Shown in pieces: positions 21,101-31,289 of a stretch of 64,000 nucleotides of DNA. Numbering within the stretch: position 1 is the stretch's first letter; each line of letters starts with the position of its first letter. The stretch is taken from contig OY754337.1 of the NCBI GenBank assembly GCA_963573305.1, positions 79,993,094 through 80,057,093 of the forward strand, read 5' to 3'. The notes beneath the pieces are model-generated. The model did not search any database. It was given only the letters and a program-made list of their open reading frames with translations, and had not been told where the DNA came from. The position numbers and the translations under genes are program-made. This DNA is from Pyrrhosoma nymphula. Taxonomy: Eukaryota; Arthropoda; Insecta; Odonata; Coenagrionidae.

Positions 21101-23683
21101 GACACTTATTCAATATGGAACGTGATTATTTTGTTAAATATTTGGATGCTGTAATAAGTTTAACTTAAGTGAATTTCCATATCATGCACTTTCTATAGAA
21201 AAATTAACTGAAATTAGGACGGAAGTTTTCGCAAAGGTGCTTTGCCCTAAGGAGTGAGATAAGGGCAGATTAAATCGCGCTAGTCCATTACCTTATTCAA
21301 CAACAAGGGAGCAAATTATATTCTAATTAGGTACCATAAAATCCAAAAATTCGAACATGGCTTCAATGTTGGATTGAAGGGGATGATCATAATAATAAGA
21401 CAACTGTATAGGGGTGAGATTGAGACAGCGTCAATCCCTTCTTTATGGATGGAACTCAAATGCAGCCACCACAAAGTGGCGGGTATCAACTATTTCTGAC
21501 GGTGAACATACCGTAAACTAACTCGGTACTGAATAATATAAAAATATACATTAATTATGACGAAAATTTACACATTTTAGGACCACAAAAGCGTTGCTTT
21601 GCTATAAAAAAGTTATGATGCGTTGAATAGAGGGATGCACAAACAAATAATGGGGTTATCGTCTTAAAATGACAGCGAATTAATATTGTCAAATTTGAAT
21701 GACTAATGTTTGCGATACGTTTCCTGCCCCGCCAGTTGCTTTTACTTAGAAAACTACAAGTTCTAAAGGAAGAGTTTTTCCGGATACCGCGTAATTTCGG
21801 AAAATGTCTAATATTCAACTACATTTAATTAATAGGTAGGGCATTATTTGATTTTGATGAATTTCGGGTTGATCATAAACACCTCAAAACAAAATCCGCC
21901 CTCTCAAAGGCATTTGGAAATTTGATGCATGGACAGCGTATTGAGCCATGAAAGTTTTATTTTCTCATTGAAGTATATCCGTATTACATTGCCGTGAATT
22001 GCGCCAGGAACTAGAACCTTCAATGCGTAATCCACCGGCCGCCATTGTGGGTAGTATAGGATTTAGGCTCGCGGGCAGTGGTTTCTTTGAAGCCCTTGTA
22101 CTTAGCCATCCTTGATGGATCATAAGGATATAATATGAAGTTTCTCCAAATCCTGCTTGAAATGCTTCAAGAATTGAGAAGCCTGCATAGCGTTTTGGCC
22201 CGATAAGCCCGGTCCAATCGAATTTTTTTTCTCGCGGTAATTTCTTTATACCCTGGAGCATGCTTGGATGAAACGTGTCGGTCGTGGATTGGTTGGTGGA
22301 AGTCAGCAGGAATGTGGGCTAGGGAAAGGCCTTGGGGTGACAAGGGACGGAGGAAGAGGAAGAAATTGCATGCCCGGAAAGCTGCATCCTCATAATAATC
22401 AATGTATGGCATTGTGTCCTCATATTCTTAGAAGAAGAATCCATTTTTAGATAAAGAAATAGCTCTTATCGCAAACCACAACTTCCTATTCCATTCATTG
22501 CTTCCTGAATCCGAGAGCCTCACTAAATGTTTAACGGGTGGGCATATACATAGGTATGTAGCCCATCGGTGAAATATCAATTGATGTTTGCAAGAGCGCA
22601 ACGAAATAAATTTCTGAGCCAAAATATATACATTAATCCCATACTATCAAACCTCTATACTTCACATAATGAAGTCTCAATTGAACAATTCCACGTCCAT
22701 CAATGCTATTGTGAAGAAACTCGTTTTATAATGGCTATAGCTGAATCACACTTGAAAAATCAATTAATTTTGAGAAGGAAGCAAATGGTCCACATTGCAT
22801 TCCGTCAGCGTTTCAGCATAATCTGGAGCCCTGTTCTAAAGAATGGTCTACAATGATTTTTTATTTCCTCTAGTTTCTTTCCCGCAGGCTAATTCTACAA
22901 TACTGGTTTGCGAAGCCTAGGGAGCATATCGGCTGTGTTATTTTGCATTAATATCTTCTCGTATCTTCCTCCAAACATTTTTTGAATTTTTTTAAATCGG
23001 ATCAACCATATACGCTATTGTACCTTACTCCAGAGCCCCTGAGTATAAAGGCATGTGGTATGGTAGCCTTATCCACTCAACACTTGTAACAATTTAAGTT
23101 ACGCCCTCTGTTAGCCACGCTTAAAATGAGAAGGTTTCACCAGAGTAGTGATAGGAACTTCAGCGCGAGACCCTCATTAAATGTATTTTAATTAATATTA
23201 ATTAACATTAATATCAGGTCAACAAACAGTAGCAATACGATATATTTACTACATTGGTTAATTTATGGAGGTTTGTTCATGTCTTATTTTGTTTTAATTT
23301 GATCTCCTATAACTAAAGTTTTTTTTTCTATGTACTATGTAGTGTTCTTCAGAATTTTAATACGAATATGTTTTTTTATTCGTAAAATATATAATATAAT
23401 TGAAGTTACGATGTCTGTAATTCTTAATTTCATGATTTATACTATTTATTTTAAATATTTTTATATTCACTTATTATATTTTTTAAACAAAATTTTAGCT
23501 TTGTTTTCCATTTTGGTTTTTTTTAATGTTGATTTTGTTGCTGAGAGGAGGATTTTGTTTTTGTGTTACAATTGTCGCAGTAAGAAAGTTAATCCTTTGA
23601 GGTACGAAATTTATGATTGAAAACTTTTTTGTATTTGTAGTATTATAATTATTATTAACTGCATTCCTTGCATTGTACTGTAG
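18171..23683. other. Long stretch without recognisable genes
   Basis: About 5.5 kb of A+T-rich DNA. Open frames at 18380, 19261, 20801, 21555, 21965, 22268, 22569 and 23330 were read and none shows a known domain, repeat protein or convincing composition. No inverted repeats or tRNA-like boxes were found on reading. Confidence 0.45.
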
Positions 23684-23722
23684 CCCTGAAGAAGCCTTAA
23701 TAAAAAGGCGAAACGTCGGCGG
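23684..23722 (+). ncRNA. Hammerhead-like motif with good stem II (Penelope-type)
   Basis: CCCTGAAGA is followed by stem II (GCCTT 23694-23698 with AAGGC 23705-23709), then GAAAC (23710-23714) and GTCGGC. Box order, spacing and a 5-bp stem II fit a type-I hammerhead of the kind found in Penelope-like retroelement terminal repeats. No Penelope RT or GIY-YIG ORF is nearby. Confidence 0.6.
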
Positions 23723-24403
23723 AAAAAGGAAGTTGAATTTCTTAAAAAAGACATGGCCAAACTTCCATAAATTTATCAATGTATTCTTAAAGTAGTCAAT
23801 AACTATACAAAGAAGATATATTTACTACCAATAGTCGCATGCATTAGGTATTGCATTCAATGCTTCATAAGGAAGGAGAGTATATAGAAGTTCATACATT
23901 TCGACGGCTATGACCATTACTACTATGTTATATAAACTTACTTGTCTCTGAATTTGTACTAGAGTTTAGTCCTCGCGTGGTTTTCTTGTGTCACGCTTTT
24001 ACTCGGCTGAAGGTTTTTGTGTCTGAATACGTCTATGCCAAATTACGTTTCACAATTTGTGTACATTTCTTTCAATTTATAAGCGTTTCCGGCCTTAGTG
24101 GGACCGTCACATTATCAGAAAAGGAAGTCTAAATGGTTATTTAAAAAAAAAAAATTTTTATATGTATTCCTAAATTGAAAAGAAGAAATGTTTTCACCAT
24201 TCCTTTTTTCACTTTACAACCATAGTGTCATGCTTATTTGGTTGCTCGATTTACTTCAACCTGCCAAGTTCCAGGAATATGACGCGCAACTTGTGCCCGG
24301 CAAATGTTTCGCGTCATTGTTCATCCTGTTTCCAATTCCCTTGCGACATCTGCAAAAATTGTATAGTTTGTTTATTAGTTTTTTTCACTCAAGTACTGAG
24401 ACC
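23723..24403. other. No gene recognised
   Basis: A+T-rich. The plus-strand frame starting at 24188 runs over the MADF relic in antisense and is a shadow. Confidence 0.45.
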
Positions 24404-24583
24404 TCAGTGAGTGAAGTTTTCCTCAACTTCTTCAATATTGCTTTCCGTAACATTACAAATCCGTTGAAGGGCATCGGTTCTATTATTAGAGTTATAATGG
24501 CTTGGATTTATTACATACCACAACACTGTCCCCTGTTCATATATTTCAATAAGTCACGCCACTTAACATTTAGACAACTCCAT
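24404..24583 (-). pseudogene. MADF (Myb/SANT-like) domain relic
   Basis: The minus-strand frame from 24553 to the stop at 24404 reads LIEIYEQGTVLWYVINPSHY, then NSNNRTDALQRICNV and IEEVEENFTH. This fits the MADF DNA-binding domain: 'LIxLxxxxPxLWDxxHPxYKNxxxRxxAWxxI', then a helix ending before the 'LRxxY' segment, where the frame hits a stop. An ATG with MELSK lies upstream at 24583, but stops separate it from the domain. MADF proteins occur both as insect transcription factors and as accessory proteins of PIF/Harbinger-type transposons; with no neighbouring gene the latter is more likely. Truncated and broken. Confidence 0.6.
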
Positions 24584-24692
24584 CACAAAACAAACACTAG
24601 CACTGACATAACACTGAAAATACCAAAACCACAAACAAGAGAGCACGTTTGAGGTTAGGAGGTTTGGAACAGCGAGTGTAGGCTGTACTGCT

Positions 24693-25400
24693 TAGGCCGG
24701 TGCGATTATTCGATTAATTGAATCGTCGATTCAATTTTTTTACAATTGATTGATTATTTCAGCACATCGATGTCGATTGCGGTAATTGACTAGATTGTCA
24801 TTTTTTTTCAAGTGTCAATTGTTGTTCTCTTGTCAATTATTATTCAATTCACAATTATTGTCTAGTAATCGATTAATTTACGATTATTGAATCGCTATAG
24901 ATTGCTAATTGCACGTTTAAACTTGTTGCAAATTGCACGTTTAAACCGGCCGATGGCCGACGCTGTTGATGATTGCTGCTCGCTCTCGCTCGGCGCTTGG
25001 CTCGGCGTGATCAGGATGGATCAGGCCTCGGCGAGACTCGGGCTTGCCTTCCAGCTATCACACTGGAGATCATCTGGGAGGAAATGGCTAGGTTCAGGAA
25101 CATTCTAAACGTGAGGATGGAGGTCGCCGTAGCGGCGGGAGGGGGTCACCACCTACCACTCCCCCTCCAGAAGTTAGCCAAAGTAAGCTTCATGTTAGAA
25201 AGAAGATATTCCGGCAACTAGTACTGCTTCCGAGAGGTTGTTCAGTCTCGGTGGGAACATTGTCATCGACATACGCCAGCGTCTGTCGGATGAACACGCT
25301 GAGTATCTCATCCGCCAGTCTTCAAAAAGCGATCTGTTTCTTAAGTTAATTAATAAAAGCTAACTGATTGAATTATGTTGTTGTTTTTCAAATTAGTTAT
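24693..25400 (+). mobile_element. Degenerate hAT element
   Basis: The left part (24693-24900) begins TAGGCCGGTGCGATTATTCG and consists of repeated ATTGA/TCAAT and CGATT motifs on both strands, as in ends of some animal hAT elements. A CpG-richer part with frameshifted coding relics follows, ending in a C-terminal transposase domain at 25208-25363. The right terminus is not identifiable. Confidence 0.5.
25208..25363 (+). pseudogene. hAT transposase C-terminal dimerisation domain relic
   Basis: The frame reads IPATSTASERLFSLGGNIVI, then DIRQRLSDEHAEYLIR and a TAA stop. This is the hAT family dimerisation motif 'PATSxxSERxFSxxGxxxxxxRxxLxxexxexLxxL', the best conserved part of hAT transposases. 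About 90 bases upstream another frame gives LQKLAKVSF, probably the preceding 'LxxLAxxYL' helix, so a frameshift separates them. The element is inactive. Confidence 0.8.
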
Positions 25401-25436
25401 TTTATTCTTCTCATTGCCAAAGAAAAGCGTTTGAAA

Positions 25437-26068
25437 AATATACCTGGCCACTCCCGTGCGTCATTGTAACTGTGAGAACTTATTTTAAGATATGAATGCC
25501 GTGATAGTTTCAGAAAATAACATCCATTCACGATAGCTGTTTTTTGGCGTTAATTAGTTGAGACGTATGTTGCCACATAGGATGAATATAGAGTCAATAT
25601 TACTGAGTATTTCGAAACCAAACAATAAATAAATATGAAAATAAGACCGCAGGACAAAATTCAGCACGCCGCACACACCATGAACATTTCAGGATCACAT
25701 AAATCACAACTGATTACGGAAGTCCAGAACCGGCAATATAAGTCAAAATAAAATCTATGAAAATATTACGACATTACCATTTGAGTTTTGAATAAACTAA
25801 ACATCACCACGAATATTCCTAGGATGTAGAATGAACATTGTCGTTAGACAATTCAAATATACATGGTTAAAAGATGTTCTTTAAATGTTCAACCAGGGAG
25901 CATTTTTAATAATACTTTGTGGACTGGAAACGAACGATCTATGAAGTCTCAAACGAATATTTCACATTTGAATCTTCAATGAACGTCATGTCGTTGTATG
26001 CTCAGGATAATTCAGTCGTGGACTATTTTAGTGTTAGTTCATGAATTTCTTCTGCATGGTCTATCCTC
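25437..26068. repeat. Dispersed ~630-bp repeat, copy 2
   Basis: Same direction and block order as 16478-17107 with scattered substitutions and small indels. It starts about 75 bases after the hAT C-terminal stop, but the first copy has no hAT relic beside it, so the two are not clearly linked. Confidence 0.85.
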
Positions 26069-26385
26069 ACAGGACTAGTATCCAATTCAAGCGTAACATT
26101 CATGTATATTAAGTGCTATGGATAAAAATAATATAGCACTCGATGCATAGTTCCTTTCTCCTCATTGCTGGTATTTTCTGCCCGAAGATATCTGAAGTTT
26201 CAGATACCCGAATACCCGAAAATGAGCCAAATGTCTTCCCGTCCTTAGAACGTATCGCCACCTACTCACGTTGGGATGACGATAAAATACATATATAGCA
26301 TATGTATAAATGAGCCGCTTGGACTAACCTTGAGGGTATAAAGGGATATGTGGTGATATCAACACCCCTACTGAAAGATTTTGGC
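26069..26385. other. No gene recognised
   Basis: A+T-rich sequence with a short AGTGCTAT/ATAGCACT inverted pair around 26121-26150. Confidence 0.4.
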
Positions 26386-26453
26386 CGGCGATCTATAGCT
26401 TAACGCTCTCAGCATTCGACGCAAGAAGACCGGGTTCGATTTCCGGTCCATTT
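26386..26453 (+). mobile_element. tRNA-like sequence, SINE head or tRNA relic
   Basis: TAGCTTAACGC as an A-box-like block and GGGTTCGATTTCC as a B box lie 30 bases apart, with ACCGG/CCGGT closing a T-arm. The acceptor stem does not pair, so a functional tRNA is unlikely. Confidence 0.4.
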
Positions 26454-26577
26454 GAGCTTTCTTTTTGTTCGTGATAGGCAATATTTAAAAAAGCGTACAT
26501 TGTAATCAAAATCTTTATTTTTTGTTTTTGTAATTTATATTATTTCGTGGTTACTTTCTTCCTTCTCCTGTTTGTGA

Positions 26578-26640
26578 CTTACAAATGAGGCCACACACCC
26601 TTGACGTAGCTTGCAGGGTATTATTTAGATGTAGATGAGC
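26578..26640 (+). mobile_element. LINE tail relic
   Basis: CCACACACCCTTGACG, GCTTGCAGGGTATTATT and a GATGTAGATGAG tail match the 3' ends at 5037 and 35774 (those on the minus strand). Confidence 0.5.
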
Positions 26641-26955
26641 ATTTAGGTAGTTTGAGCGAGATAGTTCCCTAGTCATAATGGAGACTATATTCGAATTTAA
26701 TTTTTTTATTTCATCGTATGTAAGAAGTATTAAGTAAATATTGCAATGCTAACGGTGCAAAAATGTATTTATGCATGACATAAATCAGTAATTACATTAA
26801 TATATCTGCCTTAGTCCCTAATTTGACTCATTTTTTTCACGGCGCACGATGAAAGCGCCTTTACCACAGAAGGCTTTATTGCGATTCTGTGAAACATTAA
26901 ACGCAGTGAGTAATCGATTATATTTTATAAATAGTTGAGAAAACATACAAACTAA

Positions 26956-27165
26956 ACATCGTTAGTTTTTGCCTGCTCAATGACCATCAACAGCGCACAA
27001 GGCCAATCGCTTCATGTGTGTGGATTAAATCTGGAAAATCCATACTTGTCATATGTTTCATGCTCACGAGTGGACAGCCGAAAAATTTATTTCTTTTTGC
27101 AGAGGGCGGTAAGACCAAATATATTGTATATCCCAAAGCACTTTAATACATTTTTTCAACTTTAA
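26956..27165 (+). pseudogene. Helitron Pif1-like helicase, C-terminal fragment
   Basis: The frame gives VFACSMTINSAQGQSLHVCG, LNLENP and YVSCSRV. This is the end of a Pif1/RecD2-like helicase: 'FAMTINKxQGQSLxxVGLxL' (motif V region) followed by 'FxHGQLYVAxSRV' (motif VI). The segment between ENP and YVSCSRV has lost the HGQLYVA part, so motif VI is damaged. Upstream, the frame is closed by TAA and no helicase motif I or Rep nuclease is visible. The helicase belongs to the C-terminal half of Helitron RepHel proteins, so this marks the 3' end of an autonomous Helitron. Confidence 0.8.
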
Positions 27166-27546
27166 TTTAATACAAAAAAATCATTCTTTCATTAATTTTG
27201 TACCAGTAAATGTATCTGCTTAGAAAGGTAAAGAGGCATAGCAACGCAGGCCGGGCACAGATACTAATTAAATAAATTTAAAGCTAATGAAGACAGAAAA
27301 CGCTTTTATCTCAGCAAAGAGCTGAATAGGGTGAAGTCTATTGCACCTAACTGCCAACTCTATTCGTAATTTTCCTCCTCCACCATTTCTACCATTAGCA
27401 TGGTCTCTACAAATGCTTATGACTTACGAATCCGATTGAGGGGAACAATTTATCGCCTTTCATGTACTTATAAATGTGTCTGCTTTGTGTACGTTTGCCT
27501 GCTTAGAAAGAAAAAGAGCCACTGCATTGCATGCCGGGCAGATCTA
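27166..27546 (+). mobile_element. Helitron 3' end, duplicated
   Basis: A ~50-base block (GCTTAGAAAGGTAAAGAGGC, then CGCAGGCCGGGCACAG) at 27217-27264 recurs at 27500-27546 as GCTTAGAAAGAAAAAGAGCC, then GCATGCCGGGCAGATCTAG followed by T. The second ends in the CTAG|T expected of a Helitron 3' terminus; the first is a degenerate version. Confidence 0.55.
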
Positions 27547-27556
27547 GTCTAATATA

Positions 27557-27919
27557 CAGGGTGTTTCAAAAAGGACTTTACAACTTTGAAAATTCATATA
27601 AATTTAATGAAACAAGGTACAGAGCTGGTTTTGGTGTTGTTTTAAAGAAAAACACTTCAAGTTTTTTTTACTGTCGCCGACTTCGATTCTTCAAACCAAA
27701 ACACACAGCTAGCACGCTCGGGTCCAGTGAAGGTAGCCATCGTTAACGTAACTGCCGAGCGCTTGTGCGGCTTATGCGGCGCGATTAGGCACTATCGGAC
27801 TACGCGAGTCAAAACTTGATGTGTTTCCCTTTAAAACAACACTAATACGAGCTCTGTACCTCTTTGGAATAATTTTATATGAATTTTCAAAGTAAAGTTA
27901 TAAAGTCCTTTTTGAAACA
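27557..27919. mobile_element. MITE with ~110-bp terminal inverted repeats
   Basis: The left end CAGGGTGTTTCAAAAAGGAC, preceded by TA, is mirrored at the right by AAGTCCTTTTTGAAACA. The arms stay alignable for about 110 bp (TTTGAAAATTCATATAAA, GGTACAGAGCT, GTTGTTTTAAAG in both). The last ~7 bases of the right end are lost. A GC-richer ~140-bp core has no coding capacity. A TA-flanked CAGGGTGTTTCAAAA terminus is common among insect mariner-like MITEs; superfamily not proven. Confidence 0.75.
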
Positions 27920-28729
27920 TATAAAATGTATATTTCTAGTTACGTACTCTTTCACTCTAATGCTGAAGAAAGGCCTTCCAATTCGAGAGGTCTTCAGAAA
28001 ACTAAATTCTATTCCCCTTTCCCCTCCTCCCTACAAGTATATAAAATCAGTTTTCGTAGGAGAGGGATCAAATCGCAGAAATGGTCCAATTATGCCGGAC
28101 CCTACCGCTCCCCACCCCCTCAGTCATTCGACTGCTGCCCCCATCATCACACACACACCCAACCCCTCTCTGCCACCACGTCCACCTCATGCGTCCTCCC
28201 TTCCCCCTCTCCTCCCTCCCTGCCTCTCCCCCCCACTCCTACTCTTCTTCCTCCTCCTCTTTCGTTTTTCCGAACCGGCCTTATGCCTTCGTGTGAGAGA
28301 GAGAACGCATGTGGGGAGGATAGGGGGTGTTGAGGCGTAAGAAGGGAAGAGCGGAGAAGGGTGGTGTGAGGAACGAGTCAAGTTGTGGTTCTGTATGGGG
28401 AGGAGGTGGAGGCAAAGAGGAGGAGGAGGGTGAAGTGATGTGGAGGGCACTCCGCACAATCTTTTTTCAGTGTTCCGCGAGACAGGACGTGAGCAAGAGC
28501 GAAGCTCACATACTGTAGATTGAGCCACTCCACAAACCCTTCGCACGCGAGTCGGTATCCTCAACCACCCACGCTATTGTTGTCGGATTTAAGTTTATCG
28601 CGTACCAGTCCTCCGATTCCCTACGCATGTGACCAACTGTATCCGTGTTCCTCCACAGTGTCGTACCTCAGCTCATGTTATGACAGCTTGTGCACAAGTG
28701 TGGTAGCAGTGCGCATGTGCAAGTTTCGG
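27920..28729. promoter_or_regulatory. C-rich/CpG-containing block upstream of the gene, possible promoter
   Basis: 28090-28260 is a C-rich tract; 28260-28500 is G-rich on the same strand. At 28467 the sequence TTTCAGTGTTCC contains an initiator-like TCAGT (A at 28469), with GGACGTG 17-23 bases downstream, resembling a pause-button/downstream-element motif, and no TATA box. It lies 2.8 kb upstream of the coding exon on the same strand. Open frames here are composition artefacts. Confidence 0.3.
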
Positions 28730-29200
28730 ACGAAGTTTTTCGAAGAAGTGAAACTTTCCCTCTCAAAGTCCTTGAGTGCAGTATAGGTTTGTGCGTGTGT
28801 ATTATTCTCAAGTAATTGAGGAGCTAGTATCAATGATACTTTCTCTACCCAATGAAACCCTCGTTCTCTAAGTCACCGAGTGTAGAACATTATACTGTGT
28901 GTGTATCACTTTCAGAGGTTGGAAGGTTCTGAAGAAATTAAACTTACCCTCATTATAAATCCTTGAGTGTAGTAATAGATAGTGCGTGTGTATTTTTTTA
29001 AGACATATGAAGTTTTTTTTTTGAGTGAAGAAGTTTCCCTAAACCTAATGAAACTTGCACGAAGTCCCGGAGAGTAGTATACGTTACCGCGTGTGTATTA
29101 TTTTCAGTTGTCGATGGTTTAATTTTATGTGAGTAAACTTTCCACTTGACAGTCCTCGGAGATTGTTGTTAGTGTCCGGCAGAAGTTTCTCTTTTGTTCA
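28730..29200. repeat. Degenerate tandem repeat, about five units of ~96 bp
   Basis: The unit core is AGTCCTTGAGTGTAGTATA, then GTGCGTGTGTATTATT and TCAG. Starts lie at about 28767, 28870, 28958, 29062 and 29151 (spacings 103, 88, 104, 89). Each core is preceded by a GAAACTTTCCC-like block. Units are strongly diverged, so it is old. It lies between the C-rich block and the coding exon. Confidence 0.75.
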
Positions 29201-31163
29201 CTTCTTTGAGGTTCCGCGCTAGAAGTCAGCTGTGTAGGAGTTTGGAGGGCGTTGACTTTTGAGAGCAAAGAAAACTACTCGACAAACAGGCCTCTACCGG
29301 AATTTTCACGCCATTAAGGATGACTATATCCATACGATACGTCAATGAAATACTCCATAATATTATATCGGCTGTTTGATTGGGGATTTATGTTTAACAT
29401 TCCCCATTTCCCTTACTGATTTTCCCTCTTTCAATTATAATTTAACTATATGGTTCGCTCTTGTATTTTTTGGATCTCTTAAACACTTCCACGCGTCCGA
29501 TTTGACTACAAACACCTCCCTTCCTCACTGTAAACAAACACCAGGGGGTCACCAGGGGCCCTCTCTTCCTCTCCCGACCCCTTGCGCTGTTCGATGTAAG
29601 CGATTTTGCCGTGCGAATTGTCAAAGCGTGCCCAAGTCACCGGAAGGCTTGGTGGGCACTCTTTTTTTAAAAGTGACCCATCCCTCTCCGACCCGGCTTT
29701 AGATAACTTTCCTCCCTGTCATCAACCTGAAGCGCGGGTGAAGTCCTTTTTTTTTAATTTCAAGGCGACCTTGTCCTCGACACCCACCTCTGAACTTGCC
29801 CATGTTGCTGCTGCTATCCAACCCATCGTAGGATCAACTTCTGCAGTTAACCCCTCGTGTCACACTCGCTTTGCCTTCGTATGCATGCAAATTTCTTTAC
29901 GGCCAACTTGACAGGAGTTGTGTTTACAGCTCGCCTCGTGCAGTCTGTGAAGTCGGCGGAGTAGTTGGAAGATTCCCCTCACTTCCCAGCTCCGTCATTT
30001 CCTTTCGACTATCGAGGTATTGTTTCAGCAGCCACGCGTCGTGTGCGTGACTTAATGTTTTGGGAGAGGTTTACGACATGAGATAGAAGGAAGTGAATTC
30101 AGGTAGAAACCGGTTGTATCAGAATGTTCTTTCACCGAACAAGTTGTCAACTTTACCCAATATTGTTTCCCTTGAATGAGTCATTACTGAATAGAGCGAA
30201 GTGATTCCTATTTCCTCAGTCAGAAATAATCGGAGGAATAATTGGGAGACGGAATCAATGTTTGACGTTTATTGAGAGAATAAGATCGTCTTTTACATTT
30301 TAAAGCATTCAAATGTAATAATTGATTACATTGAATAGTAACTTAGCAAAAGCTCTTGCCTTTTCCGCACAATTCTATGCCCCTTAACTCAGGCCTCTAT
30401 TGCATGTTGAAATCTTCATAGTTTCGCTTGTGATTACGTTGAGAAACTGGTGATTGAATCCATGAGTTTTGAATTAACTTTACTAAATATCAAAATGTGG
30501 ATGAACTTTCTGCAGTCATTACGAGCGTCCATATTCCGTGGTGTGTCATAGGATTTACTAGCAGAGAGTTTGGTCGTAATTGCCAACGTGACATTGATCG
30601 AGAAGCTCTCTGTGTCTGGCTGAGCCCAGGTTTAACCACGCTTGCTTTTCGCTTTCGTTGGAAAGTTTTTATATGTGAATCTACAGGTGCCGCAGATAAA
30701 TACGGCGAGTTAACGTCACTGGTTGACACTCTTAAACTCTACTAACGAAAGCACTTTGAGGCTTTGAAAACATTGGCAGAAGTTATGCCTCAGAATTTGG
30801 CGGAAGTCGATCAATAATTAAAAAATTCATAACTCAATAATGCTAAGATAGTCGGCTAAACGTAGTGTATTTTGCACATACATAAAAGGTAGCAGAGTCT
30901 TCACGAAATATTTTTCGATTTACTGAATTATAAGTTTCAATTAATGTGGGAGATCGTCTAAGGTTGCTGTTTTGGCTAATAAACTTATGGAGTAAGTAAT
31001 CCATCTAAGTGATTCGCATGAAACCCTAGTTACAATGGTGTATCCCGATAAACTTGGTAGTTATCGAACTCATTCCGGAAGGGGCGAAGATTAGATCGGT
31101 TTCAGGAGTGACGACCTAAGATTTAAATTGTAAGAAGAGAATATTCAGGAGGCTGACCTGGAA
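29201..31163. other. No coding gene recognised; upstream region of the gene
   Basis: 29500-30060 is richer in C and CpG than the background; 30100-31160 is A+T-rich. Open frames at 29376-29702, 29606-29911 and 30490-30745 match nothing. The 5' UTR of the gene is probably within or upstream of this stretch, but no start site can be fixed. Confidence 0.35.
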
Positions 31164-31184
31164 ATGAGAGAACGATCACCTTAA
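31164..31184 (+). other. Possible six-codon upstream ORF
   Basis: ATG AGA GAA CGA TCA CCT TAA ends 105 bases before the main ATG. It matters only if the transcript includes this region. Confidence 0.25.
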
Positions 31185-31289
31185 GTCTGCGTCCGTTTGG
31201 AAGAGGAAAGTGCGAGAACCCGATTTGAACTCGAGGAAAGAGAAGGATATTCTTCAGCGCTGGATCGGCACATATTCAAGACGTCCAAG

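Noticed and set aside
24188..24652. 154-codon plus-strand frame
   Set aside because: Antisense to the MADF relic, which has recognisable motifs on the minus strand.
27879..28564. Several overlapping 70-150-codon frames in the C-rich block
   Set aside because: Pro/Ser- or Arg-rich translations are what pyrimidine tracts give in any frame.
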